A DNA stretch of 23,588 bases from DASVDK01 sp036562265 [NCBI: Thermodesulfobacteriota bacterium] (GTDB lineage: Bacteria; DASVDK01). This document shows, one piece after another, positions 8,939 to 16,983 of this stretch. The notes under the pieces are model-generated. The model was not told where the DNA came from, did not search any database, and was given only the letters and a program-made list of their open reading frames with translations. The stretch spans positions 1 through 23,588 of the forward strand of contig DATCKS010000523.1 in NCBI GenBank assembly GCA_036562265.1, in the 5' to 3' direction. Each line of letters starts with the position of its first letter. Positions within the stretch are counted from its first letter, which is position 1. Both the position numbers and the translations under genes were made by a program.

Positions 8939-10645
8939 GTGTCTTCGTCGTCGGTGGTCCTGATCGACAGGGCCAACCACTTCACCGACGAGTACTTCAG
9001 CGTGCTCACCGACAGGAAGTTCACGGTCCGTCGGGTGACGAGCCTGGAGGAGGCGGAAGTCGCGATCGCCCAGGGCCGGGGCGAGGCGCCCGACCTGCTC
9101 CTCCTGAACGGCTCGGGCCGGCCGCCCGCCGAGACGGTGAGCGACCTGGTCCGGCTGCGCGAGCGGCACCCGGACCTCCCGGTGATCCTCCTGGTGCTCG
9201 CGCCGGATCCGGCGCTGGCGGCGCGCGCGCGCGCGCTCGGAGCCGCTGCCGTGCTGGCCGCCCCCTGGCTGCCGCGCGACGTCGTCGCGGCGTTCGAGCA
9301 GGCGAGCGAGACGCGGCGCCGCCGGCTCGCCGCGGCCCGCGCGCGGACCGACTCGTACGAGGTCGTGCGGGCCCGCCTCGAGGCCGAGACCCGGCGGGCC
9401 AACGACCTCGAGCGCGCCAACGCGCGGCTCGCCCGCGAACTCGAGGCGGCGCGCGAGGCCGCCTCGCGCATCGGCGAGACGCTCAAGGTGATCCAGCGCC
9501 AGAAGGCGACCCTCGACACCCGCCTCGCCCAGATGCGTGCCGTGGCGGCGCTCTCGGCGTCGCTCGCCGGACGGCGCGACGGCGAGACCATCGCCGAACT
9601 GGTCGTCCGCGAGGCGGCGCGGCTGCTCGGCGCGGACGCCGCGGCCCTTAGGCTGCTCGACGACGGGCAGCCCGAGTCGCTGCGCCCCCGCTTCGTGCTC
9701 GGTGGCGGCACGGCCCCGCTCGCGGAGATCCGCCGCGGGGAGGGGATCCAGGGATGGGTGGCGGAGACGGGTCGCCCCCTGGTCGTTTCCGACGCGTCGC
9801 GCGATCCCCGCGTCCTGCCGCAGGAGCGGGCCGGCCGCAACGGCGAGCGGATCGCCTGCGTCCCGGTGGCGGTGCGCGACCGGATCCTCGGCACGCTCAT
9901 CCTCAACCGCACCGGCAAGCAGGCCCCGTTCACGAGCGGCGACCTCGAGCTTCTGGCCACGCTGGCGGCGCAGGCCGGCGTGGCGCTCTACCAGGCCGAG
10001 CAGGCCGCGGCGATCGAGCAGGGGTACCTCGCCTCCATGCACGCCCTCGTACGGAGCATCGAGGCGCGCGACCCGGCCCGCGTCGACCACTCGGACAACG
10101 TCGCCTTCTTCTCGCTCAGGCTCGCGCGCGCCATCGGCCTCGACGAGGCGCGCCAGACGGTCCTCAGGCGGGCCGCCCTGCTCCACGACGTGGGCCAGGC
10201 GCTCATCAGCACCGCGATCAGCGGCAAGCGCGACCGGTTCACCCCGACGGAGCTCGCGGTCATGCGGGAGCACCCGGTGCTCGGGCACCAGATGCTCGAG
10301 CCGGTCGAGTTCCTCGGCGAGGCGCGGGCCGTCGTTCGCGACCATCACGAGCGCTTCGACGGGGCCGGCTACCCCGACGGCCGCTGCGGCGAGGACCTCT
10401 CGCTCGAGACCCGCATCGTGTCGATCGCCGAGGCGTTCGATTCCATGACGCGCGAGCGCGCGTACGGTCCCGCTCTCTCGGTGGAGGCGGCCGTCGCGGA
10501 GCTGCGCGCCCACCGGCGCACCCAGTTCGACCCCGATCTGGTCGATCGGTTCGTGGAGCTCATCGACAGCGACGGGACGGGGACGGACCTCGCCGAGGAG
10601 GCGCCGCGCGTGGCGGAGGCGGCCGGCGGCGGCGCCGCCGCGTGA
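8939..10645 (+). CDS. Pseudo-receiver / coiled-coil / GAF / HD-GYP protein
   Basis: GTG 8939 is chosen because GGGGAGAGG lies nine bases upstream and the fold begins at once (SSVVLIDRANHF). Starts at 8888 or 8891 in the same frame lack a ribosome binding site. The product has 568 residues. Residues 1-115 resemble a receiver, but the phospho-acceptor is Asn57 (LLLLNGSG) and there is no KP loop. A coiled coil spans about 125-190, a GAF domain about 195-355, and HD-GYP about 360-550. HD (416-417), DHHERFDG and GYP (477-479) are kept. HDIGK reads HDVGQ (Gln420), and the usual ADAxDAMT reads AEAFDSMT (Glu498 for a metal-ligand Asp). C-di-GMP phosphodiesterase activity is therefore plausible but not assured. 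The next gene follows after 10 nt. Confidence 0.9.
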   Translation: MSSSSVVLIDRANHFTDEYFSVLTDRKFTVRRVTSLEEAEVAIAQGRGEAPDLLLLNGSGRPPAETVSDLVRLRERHPDLPVILLVLAPDPALAARARALGAAAVLAAPWLPRDVVAAFEQASETRRRRLAAARARTDSYEVVRARLEAETRRANDLERANARLARELEAAREAASRIGETLKVIQRQKATLDTRLAQMRAVAALSASLAGRRDGETIAELVVREAARLLGADAAALRLLDDGQPESLRPRFVLGGGTAPLAEIRRGEGIQGWVAETGRPLVVSDASRDPRVLPQERAGRNGERIACVPVAVRDRILGTLILNRTGKQAPFTSGDLELLATLAAQAGVALYQAEQAAAIEQGYLASMHALVRSIEARDPARVDHSDNVAFFSLRLARAIGLDEARQTVLRRAALLHDVGQALISTAISGKRDRFTPTELAVMREHPVLGHQMLEPVEFLGEARAVVRDHHERFDGAGYPDGRCGEDLSLETRIVSIAEAFDSMTRERAYGPALSVEAAVAELRAHRRTQFDPDLVDRFVELIDSDGTGTDLAEEAPRVAEAAGGGAAA

Positions 10646-10655
10646 CACCCGCTCC

Positions 10656-12680
10656 ATGGCCACGCCGCTTCCAGCCACTCGCCAGTCGGGCTTCGCGCAC
10701 CGCGACGTCTGGCAGCCGATCCAGGACGGGCTCGCGCGCCTGTCGGGGCTGCGCATCGTGCTGCTCGGCGCGTCGGGCGAGGCGTGGTCGACCCCCTCGG
10801 GCGTCCTGGCTCCGGCGGTCGAGCGGATCGAGGCGCGCGGGGAGGCGTCGCGCGAGCGGGCGCTCCTGGCCGCCAGGGTGCGCGGGGAGCCGATCACCTA
10901 CCTGGCGTCCACCGGACTTCAGGCCTTCGTCGTGCCGGTCGACACGCCGCAGGGGCGCGTCTTCCTCGCGGGGGGGCACGCCTTCCCGGCGCCGCCCGAC
11001 GAGGGCCACCGCCAGCGGCTCGCGCGCGACCTCGGACTCGACGCGGACGGGCTCGACGCGCTCCTCCAGAGCCTCCCGGTCCTCGCGCCGGCGGCGTTCC
11101 GCGCCCTGGTGCAGACGCTCGACCGGGTAGCCCGCTCGGTCCTCGGGGGGCTCGGCGAGGCCGACCGGGCGCGCCGGCAGGTGGACCGCGCCTCCACGCT
11201 CTTCGCGCTCGCACCCGACCTGGTCGACACCGGCGCGACCGCCGACGGCGAACAGCTCGCCCTCCAGGCGATCGGCGTGCTCTTCGACGTGCCCGCCGCG
11301 GCCATCCTGACGCGGGAGCCGGGGGCGGACACCTACCGCGCGGCAGCCGCCTTCGGCGCGCCGGGGCTCGACCTGGCCGGTCTCGTCGTGCGGCCCGGCG
11401 GCGCCGGCGCCTTCGGCCGGGCCCTCGCCGCGCCCGAAGGGCCCGCGCAGCCGATCGAGACGCGCGACGTGTACGAGATCCTCAAGTCGGGTTTCCCGGG
11501 GGAGGTGCAGAGCGTCCACGCCTTCCCGATGGCCGACGGGCACGGTTCGCTCCTGGTCCTGGTCAACGCCGACCTCGGCCGCGCCGACGTGGACCTCGTC
11601 GCGGCCTTCGCCAGGCAGGCGGGCGTCGCCCTCGAGACGCGGCGCCTCAGGCTCGAGGTGGCCCGTCGCGAACGCGACCTCGCGGCCCTCGCGGAGGCCG
11701 GCGGCGCGGTGTCGTCCGCGCTCGACTCGACCGAGCTCTTCCGCATGATCCTCGAGAGCGCCGCCGCCATGGTCGGCGCGAACCTCGGCTCCCTCATGCT
11801 CCTCGACGAGGCCCGCGGCGAGCTGGCCATCAAGGCCACCAAGGGGCTGCACGAGCGGATCGTCGAGCAGTTCCGGATCCGGCCGGGGGAGGGGATCGCC
11901 GGGATGGTCGCCGCCACGCGGGAGGCGATGCTCGTGCGCGACGTCGAGACCGACGCGCGCGTCGGCCGGCGCAACCGGCCCCGCTTCAAGAGCCGCTCGT
12001 TCGTGAGCCTGCCGCTGCTCGTGAAGGGACGGGCCATCGGCGTCCTCAACCTCGCCGACAAGGCCGGCGGCGAGCCGTTCGACGAGACCGACCTCACGCT
12101 GCTGTCGGCCGCGGCCGCCCAGGCGGCCATCGCCATCGAGCGCTCGGCCTTCTACGAGCGGTCCGAGGCGCTCAAGCGGATCTCGATCACCGACGGCCTC
12201 ACCGGGCTCCTCAACCGGCACTACTTCGAGGAGCGCCTCACCGAGGAGATCGACCGCGCGACGCGGACGAAGTCCCACGTGAGCCTCGTCATGATCGACA
12301 TCGACGGCTTCAAGGCGTTCAACGACACGCACGGGCACGTGGAGGGCGACCAGGCGCTGCGGCTCACGGCGGCGAGCATCCGGGGGGCGGTGCGCACGAT
12401 GGACATCGTGGCGCGCTACGGTGGGGAGGAGTTCGCGGTGATCCTGCCCGAGACGGGCCGCGCGGAGGCGATCGCGATCGCGGAGCGGATCGTGCGGGAG
12501 GTCGAGGCGCTGACGCACATCGTCGAGGGGGAGAGCATCAGGCTCACGATCAGCGCCGGGGTGGCCGAGTTCCCGGACGACGCCTCCTCGCTGCGCGAGC
12601 TGATCGTCCGGGCGGACAAGGCCCTCTACGCGGCGAAGGCGGCCGGGAAGAACCGGATCGGCGTCCCGCCGTCCCGCTAG
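10656..12680 (+). CDS. Sensory diguanylate cyclase (PocR-like, GAF, GAF, GGDEF)
   Basis: A 674-residue cytoplasmic enzyme predicted to make c-di-GMP from two GTP. Residues about 15-130 resemble a PocR-type ligand-binding domain (tentative). Two GAF domains follow at about 195-325 and 345-505. The GGDEF domain (about 515-670) contains DGLTGLLNRHYFEE and DIDGFKAFNDTHGH. The active site is GGEEF at 589-593, and the product-inhibition I-site RTMD (580-583) sits exactly five residues before it. The cyclase should thus be active and feedback-inhibited. ATG 10656 lies 10 nt after the HD-GYP gene with no clear Shine-Dalgarno, suggesting coupling. Synthesis and degradation proteins are therefore encoded together. 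Confidence 0.94.
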   Translation: MATPLPATRQSGFAHRDVWQPIQDGLARLSGLRIVLLGASGEAWSTPSGVLAPAVERIEARGEASRERALLAARVRGEPITYLASTGLQAFVVPVDTPQGRVFLAGGHAFPAPPDEGHRQRLARDLGLDADGLDALLQSLPVLAPAAFRALVQTLDRVARSVLGGLGEADRARRQVDRASTLFALAPDLVDTGATADGEQLALQAIGVLFDVPAAAILTREPGADTYRAAAAFGAPGLDLAGLVVRPGGAGAFGRALAAPEGPAQPIETRDVYEILKSGFPGEVQSVHAFPMADGHGSLLVLVNADLGRADVDLVAAFARQAGVALETRRLRLEVARRERDLAALAEAGGAVSSALDSTELFRMILESAAAMVGANLGSLMLLDEARGELAIKATKGLHERIVEQFRIRPGEGIAGMVAATREAMLVRDVETDARVGRRNRPRFKSRSFVSLPLLVKGRAIGVLNLADKAGGEPFDETDLTLLSAAAAQAAIAIERSAFYERSEALKRISITDGLTGLLNRHYFEERLTEEIDRATRTKSHVSLVMIDIDGFKAFNDTHGHVEGDQALRLTAASIRGAVRTMDIVARYGGEEFAVILPETGRAEAIAIAERIVREVEALTHIVEGESIRLTISAGVAEFPDDASSLRELIVRADKALYAAKAAGKNRIGVPPSR

Positions 12681-12701
12681 CGCCGGGCCGCCGTCCGACG
12701 C

Positions 12702-13094
12702 TCACCCGAGGACCTTGACGACGAGCGTTCGACTGCGCGGGCCGTCGAACTCGCAGAAGTAGACGGCCTGCCACTGACCGAGGACGAGCTTGCCGTTCTC
12801 GACGAGCAGCGTGACGCTCGACCCGATCAGGCTCGCCTTGACGTGCGCGTCCGAGTTCCCCTCCGAGTGCACGTAGGGACCCTGTCGCGGGACGGCCGCG
12901 GCGAGCGCCCGGTCGAAGTCGGTGCGGACGTCGGGGTCGGTGTTCTCGTTGAGCGTGACGGCGGCGGTCGTGTGCGGGCAGAACACGAAGCAGAGCCCCG
13001 ACATGACGCCGCTCTCGCGCACTACCCGGCGGATCGGCTCGGTCATGTCGACCATCTCGACCCGCGACGTGGTCTGAAGCTTGAGCGTCTTCAT
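12702..13094 (-). CDS. yjbQ: YjbQ/UPF0047 family protein (secondary thiamine-phosphate synthase-like)
   Basis: A small conserved protein of 130 residues starting MKTLKLQTTS. A start 18 nt upstream (13112) is possible, but the family begins near the chosen Met. The family signature is clear: FCPHTTAAVTLNENTDPDV in the middle, GQWQAVYFCEFDGPR near the end, and conserved His residues. Some members can supply thiamine-phosphate synthase activity weakly; the true physiological role is not settled. It is the only minus-strand gene in the window. It converges on the diguanylate cyclase gene (21 nt apart) and diverges from maf with only 25 bp between start codons. Confidence 0.92.
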   Translation of the reverse strand: MKTLKLQTTSRVEMVDMTEPIRRVVRESGVMSGLCFVFCPHTTAAVTLNENTDPDVRTDFDRALAAAVPRQGPYVHSEGNSDAHVKASLIGSSVTLLVENGKLVLGQWQAVYFCEFDGPRSRTLVVKVLG

Positions 13095-13119
13095 GGCCGG
13101 CCGTGCTACCACACCCCCG

Positions 13120-13737
13120 ATGACCCGTCAAGACGTGCGGATCGTCCTTGCCTCCGCATCGCCGCGCCGACTCGACCTGCTCAGACGGGTCGGCCTCGCG
13201 CCGGAGGTGGCGCCGGCCGACGTGGACGAGCGCCTGCTCCCGGGCGAGGCGCCCGACGCGGCCGCCCGCCGGCTCGCCGCCCTCAAGGCCGACGCCGCCT
13301 GTCGGCAGATCGAGTCGGGGCCGGCGTTCGTGATCGCCGCCGACACGATCGTGGCGATCGACGGTCAGTCGCTCGGCAAGCCGGCCGACGCGGCCGAGGC
13401 GGTCGCGATGCTCGAGCGGCTGTCGGGCCGGACGCACGAGGTGCACACCGGCTTCGTCGTCGCCGGGGCCGCAGGGGCGGCCGAGGGGCGGCGCGTGGCG
13501 TCGGTCGTGACGACCCGCGTCCGGGTGAAGCGGCTCTCGCGGGCCGAGATCGACGGCTACGTCGCGACGGGGGAGCCGTTCGGCAAGGCCGGTGCATACG
13601 CCATCCAGGGCGCCGGCGCGTTCATGGTGACGGCCGTGGAGGGATCGGTGACGAACGTAATCGGCCTGCCGCTCGCCGAGGTGCTCGAGGCGCTGGTCGC
13701 CCTCGGCGGTCCGGGGGCCTTCGGGAGCGGGGCGTGA
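13120..13737 (+). CDS. maf: Maf-family nucleoside triphosphate pyrophosphatase
   Basis: A 205-residue house-cleaning pyrophosphatase that hydrolyses non-canonical or modified NTPs such as dTTP/UTP or methylated nucleotides; the exact subclass cannot be assigned here. Motifs: [12 protein letters not shown] at the N-terminus; [16 protein letters not shown] with catalytic-region Asp75; the loop [11 protein letters not shown]; and [14 protein letters not shown] followed by VTNVIGLPL. The start ATG 13120 immediately precedes the conserved beta-strand; upstream in-frame codons add an unsupported leader. Its stop overlaps the yggS GTG (GTGA), so the two form an operon. Confidence 0.95.
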   Translation: MTRQDVRIVLASASPRRLDLLRRVGLAPEVAPADVDERLLPGEAPDAAARRLAALKADAACRQIESGPAFVIAADTIVAIDGQSLGKPADAAEAVAMLERLSGRTHEVHTGFVVAGAAGAAEGRRVASVVTTRVRVKRLSRAEIDGYVATGEPFGKAGAYAIQGAGAFMVTAVEGSVTNVIGLPLAEVLEALVALGGPGAFGSGA

Positions 13738-14462
13738 GTGGGTTCGCCGAACGGCTGTCGGCCGTCCGGGCGCGCATCGACGCCGCGGCCCGCCGCGCCG
13801 GGCGAGACCCGGCCGAGGTCCGGCTCGTGGCGGTCTCCAAGCTACAGCCCGTCTCCGCGCTCGCCGAGGCGCTGCTCGCCGGACAGACCTGCTTCGGCGA
13901 GAACTACGTGCAGGAGGCCGTCGCCAAGCAGGCGGCGCTGGCGGAGCATCCCGACCCGGCGGTCCGCCGTGCGGCGGCGGGGGCCGAGTGGCACCTCGTC
14001 GGCCCGCTCCAGCGCAACAAGGCCCGCGACGCCGTCCGACACTTCGCCCTCGTGCACTCGGTCGATCGGGAATCGCTCGGCGAGGCGCTGGCCCGGCGAG
14101 CCGAGGCGGAGGGGCGCTCGCTGCCGATCCTCGTGCAGGTGAACATCAGCGGCGAGGCGACCAAGGCCGGCGTCGCGCCGGAGGAGGCCGCCCGCCTGAT
14201 CGAACGACTCCTCGACCTGCCGGGCCTGTCGGTGCGCGGCCTGATGGCCATCCCGGCGCCCGCCTCTTCGCCCGAGGCGGCGCGCGCCCCGTTTGCCGCG
14301 ATGCGCCAGCTGCGCGACCGGCTCGTCGAGGCCGGGCTGCCGCGCACGGCGCTCGCGGAGCTGTCCATGGGGATGTCGGACGACTTCGAGGTGGCCGTGG
14401 AGGAGGGGGCGACGCTGGTCCGGGTCGGCACGGCCCTGTTCGGCCAGAGGCCCCCGAAGTAA
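13734..14462 (+). CDS. yggS: YggS/PROSC family pyridoxal-phosphate homeostasis protein
   Basis: A 242-residue PLP-binding protein with a single TIM-barrel domain, controlling free PLP and affecting amino-acid metabolism. The start GTG 13734 overlaps the maf stop and has GGAG upstream. PLP lysine Lys36 lies in AVSKLQPV. Other family blocks are [59 protein letters not shown], and the phosphate-binding end [28 protein letters not shown]. Length is normal. In many bacteria yggS lies near division genes; here it lies about 12 kb from ftsZ. Confidence 0.96.
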   Translation: MSGFAERLSAVRARIDAAARRAGRDPAEVRLVAVSKLQPVSALAEALLAGQTCFGENYVQEAVAKQAALAEHPDPAVRRAAAGAEWHLVGPLQRNKARDAVRHFALVHSVDRESLGEALARRAEAEGRSLPILVQVNISGEATKAGVAPEEAARLIERLLDLPGLSVRGLMAIPAPASSPEAARAPFAAMRQLRDRLVEAGLPRTALAELSMGMSDDFEVAVEEGATLVRVGTALFGQRPPK

Positions 14463-14501
14463 CCCCCCCGAGGCGGTATCGTACGGGGCAGGCCGGTCGG
14501 T

Positions 14502-14530
14502 TTGACAGGTGGAACCCCCGGAGTTATAAG
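14502..14530 (+). promoter_or_regulatory. Strong sigma-70 promoter of the liv operon
   Basis: A perfect TTGACA (14502-14507), a 17-nt spacer, and TATAAG (14525-14530, five of six to consensus), followed by the AT-rich AGGCAAAACA where transcription should start (about 14537). It is the best housekeeping promoter in the window and lies 40 nt after yggS. Confidence 0.82.
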
Positions 14531-14536
14531 AGGCAA

Positions 14537-14810
14537 AACACTGTCTTGCGGCTGCGGCCCGCCGCCCGGCGTGTGGCCGGCTCGAGCGGGTCGGCGTGCG
14601 CGGGCCGCGGCCAACCGGCCTGCGTGCGCGCCCTGTCAGACGGGTGTCGCGGCTCGACGGGGAGGTGCCCGACGCTCCGAGGCGATCGGGTCGGCCGCGA
14701 GTCGGCTCCCGTGTGCCGGCACAGCCGGCCAGGGCCGGCCGCGCCTTCGGGCGCGTGCGATCCCCAGGGCTCGGGGCGGGCTATCGGCCCGGCCTCAGAG
14801 GAGGTTCCCG
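14537..14810 (+). other. Long structured 5' leader of the liv operon
   Basis: From the predicted start site to the livK ATG there are about 274 nt with no supported gene. The distal part holds GCCGGCC-AG-GGCCGGC (14724-14739) and GCGCC-TTCG-GGCGC (14741-14754), the latter with a stable UUCG tetraloop. The Shine-Dalgarno AGAGGAGG lies at the end. No known riboswitch consensus was recognised. Regulatory function is inferred from length and structure only. Confidence 0.45.
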
Positions 14811-15950
14811 ATGAAGAAGCAGGTGTTCGCGCTGGCGGCAGCGCTCGTCGTAGCCGCCGCCGGCTTCGCGACCGATGTCACGGCCGCCACGTACAAGATC
14901 GGCGTCGCCGGCCCGATGACCGGCGACCAGGGGAAGATGGGCCAGGACATCCACAACGGCGTGAAGCTGGCCATCCAGGAGTGGATGGCGGAGAACCCCG
15001 GGCACAAGGTGGAGACCGTCGTCGGCGACGACCAGCACGACCCCAAGCAGGCCGTCGCGGTCGCCAACAAGTTCGTGAACGAGGGGGTCATCGGCGTCAT
15101 CGGGCACTACAACTCGTCCTGCTCGATCCCCGCCTCGACCGTCTACCTGGAAGGCAACATCGTTCAGATCACCCCGGCCTCGACGAACCCCACCTTCACC
15201 GACCGCGGCATGTGGAACGTCTTCCGCGTCTGCGGGCGCGACGACCAGCAGGGCATCGTGGCGGCGAAGTTCGTGGCCGACAAGGGCATCAAGCGGATCG
15301 CCATCCTGCACGACAAGACGACCTACGGCCAGGGCCTGGCCGACGCGTTCCGCGACGCGCTCAAGAAGAACCACAACATGGAGCCGGTCTTCTACGGCGG
15401 CATCACCCAGGGCGACAAGGACTTCACGGCGGCGCTGACCTCCGTGAAGGCGCAGAACCCCGAGGTGCTCTACTTCGGCGGGATCTACCCCGAGGCCGGA
15501 CTCCTCGCCAAGCAGGCGAAGGACCTCGGCATCAACGCGCGCTTCATGAGCGGCGACGGCACGATCGACCCCGAGTTCGTGAAGATTGCCGGCAAGGCGG
15601 CGGCCGAGGGGAGCTGGCTCACCTTCTCGCCGGACATCCGGAACATCCCGACGGCCAAGGCGTCGGTCGAGGCGTACGAGAAGCAGTTCGGTCCGGTCGG
15701 GCCGTACTCGATCTACAGCTACGTCTCGGCGAAGATCCTGCTCGAGGCCGTGAAGGCGACCGGCGCGAAGAGCGCGCGCGACAGCAAGAAGATCGCCGAT
15801 CACATCCGCAACACCACCTGGAACACGGCGTACGGGACGCTCAAGTTCGACAAGAAGGGTGACGTCACGGAGTCGCCCTACGTCGTGTACGAGACCAGGG
15901 ACGGGAACTTCGTCCAGATCACCGGCCTCAACCAGCAGGCGTCCAAGTAG
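14811..15950 (+). CDS. livK: Branched-chain amino acid ABC transporter, periplasmic binding protein
   Basis: A LivJ/LivK-type periplasmic binding protein of 379 residues. ATG follows AGAGGAGG. Residues 1 to about 26 form a Sec signal peptide (MKKQVFALAAALVVAAAGFA...), with cleavage probably near TAA-TYK. There is no lipobox Cys, so it should be a soluble periplasmic protein. The mature part shows IGVAGPMTG, VGDDQHDPKQA, HYNSSCSIPAS, ITPASTNP, HDKTTYGQGLAD and GGITQGDKDF, a good match to E. coli LivJ/LivK order. It delivers leucine, isoleucine, valine or a related amino acid to LivHMGF. LivJ and LivK cannot be separated by sequence here. Confidence 0.95.
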   Translation: MKKQVFALAAALVVAAAGFATDVTAATYKIGVAGPMTGDQGKMGQDIHNGVKLAIQEWMAENPGHKVETVVGDDQHDPKQAVAVANKFVNEGVIGVIGHYNSSCSIPASTVYLEGNIVQITPASTNPTFTDRGMWNVFRVCGRDDQQGIVAAKFVADKGIKRIAILHDKTTYGQGLADAFRDALKKNHNMEPVFYGGITQGDKDFTAALTSVKAQNPEVLYFGGIYPEAGLLAKQAKDLGINARFMSGDGTIDPEFVKIAGKAAAEGSWLTFSPDIRNIPTAKASVEAYEKQFGPVGPYSIYSYVSAKILLEAVKATGAKSARDSKKIADHIRNTTWNTAYGTLKFDKKGDVTESPYVVYETRDGNFVQITGLNQQASK

Positions 15951-15975
15951 ACGCGCCATGCCCCGAGGGGAGTGA

Positions 15976-15998
15976 CGCGCGGGCGATCCGCCCGCGCG
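15976..15998 (+). terminator. Intercistronic hairpin between livK and livH (attenuator-like)
   Basis: A perfect 10-bp stem CGCGCGGGCG / CGCCCGCGCG with loop ATC, 25 nt after the livK stop, with no U-tract. Such a hairpin after a binding-protein gene commonly protects the upstream mRNA or partly terminates, giving more binding protein than membrane components. Confidence 0.5.
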
Positions 15999-16044
15999 CC
16001 GCTCCCTCGCGTTCGCCGATTCAGTCCACGAGGACGTGCCGCCC

Positions 16045-16977
16045 ATGCCCGGTGCCGAACACGCGGCGTTCGCCATCTTCCTGCAACAACTCGTCAACGG
16101 CATCACCATCGGCAGCGTCTACGCGCTGATCGCGCTCGGCTACACGATGGTGTACGGCATCATCGAGCTGATCAACTTCGCCCACGGCGAGATCTACATG
16201 ATCGGCGCCTACCTCGGCATCGTCCTGCTCTCGCTCCTCACCGCGGTGGGGCTGGCCGATGCGAGCCTGATGCTGACGATGATCCTCGTCTTCGCCGGGG
16301 CGATGCTCGTCTGCATGATGTACGGCTTCACGCTCGAGAAGGTCGCCTACAAGCCGCTTCGGGGCGCCCCGCGCCTGGCGCCGCTCATCAGCGCGCTCGG
16401 CATGTCGATCTTCCTGCAGTCCTTCGTCTTCCTGGCGCAGGGGGCCCGCCCGAAGGTCTTCCCGCACCTGTTCTCGGGCGTCGGCTTCGACCTCGCCGGC
16501 GCGCGCGTCACCTACATCCAGGTCTTCATCCTGGTCGTGTCGATCGTTCTCATGATCATCCTCAACTACTTCATCCGGCGGACCAAGACGGGCAAGGCGA
16601 TGCGCGCCACGGCCCAGGACCGCCGGATGGCGGCCCTGGTCGGCATCAACGTCGACCGCGTCATCTCCACGACGTTCGTCATCGGCTCCCTGCTCGCCGC
16701 CGTGGCCGGCGTGATGGTGGCCATGTACTACGGCTTCGTCGACTACTTCATCGGCTTCCAGGCCGGGCTCAAGGCCTTCACCGCGGCGGTCCTCGGCGGC
16801 ATCGGCAACATCCCGGGCGCCATGCTGGGCGGGATGCTGCTCGGCCTGATCGAGGCCTTCGGGGCGGGCTACATCAGCAGCGAGTACAAGGACGTCTTCG
16901 CCTTCTCGATCCTCGTGCTCGTCCTGATCTTCCGGCCCGCCGGCCTGCTCGGCGAGCAGACGCCGCAGAAGGTATAG
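16045..16977 (+). CDS. livH: Branched-chain amino acid ABC transporter permease LivH
   Basis: Inner-membrane permease of 310 residues, one half of the translocation channel. ATG 16045 is preferred, with GAGG about eleven bases upstream; an in-frame GTG at 16036 is an alternative. The N-terminus shows LQQLVNGITIGSVYALIALGYTMVYGIIELINFAHGE, with more than half of it diagnostic of LivH. About eight hydrophobic segments follow. The cytoplasmic ABC-contact loop TGKAMRATAQDRRMAALVGI is present, as is GGIGNIPGAMLGG near the end. It lies 94 nt after livK and 6 nt before livM. Confidence 0.95.
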   Translation: MPGAEHAAFAIFLQQLVNGITIGSVYALIALGYTMVYGIIELINFAHGEIYMIGAYLGIVLLSLLTAVGLADASLMLTMILVFAGAMLVCMMYGFTLEKVAYKPLRGAPRLAPLISALGMSIFLQSFVFLAQGARPKVFPHLFSGVGFDLAGARVTYIQVFILVVSIVLMIILNYFIRRTKTGKAMRATAQDRRMAALVGINVDRVISTTFVIGSLLAAVAGVMVAMYYGFVDYFIGFQAGLKAFTAAVLGGIGNIPGAMLGGMLLGLIEAFGAGYISSEYKDVFAFSILVLVLIFRPAGLLGEQTPQKV

Positions 16978-16983
16978 GCAGAC

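Noticed and set aside
8888-8941. ATG/GTG at 8888-8891 as start of the pseudo-receiver HD-GYP protein
   Set aside because: No ribosome binding site precedes it, and the added residues are not receiver sequence; GTG 8939 has GGGGAGAGG. It is kept only as an alternative.
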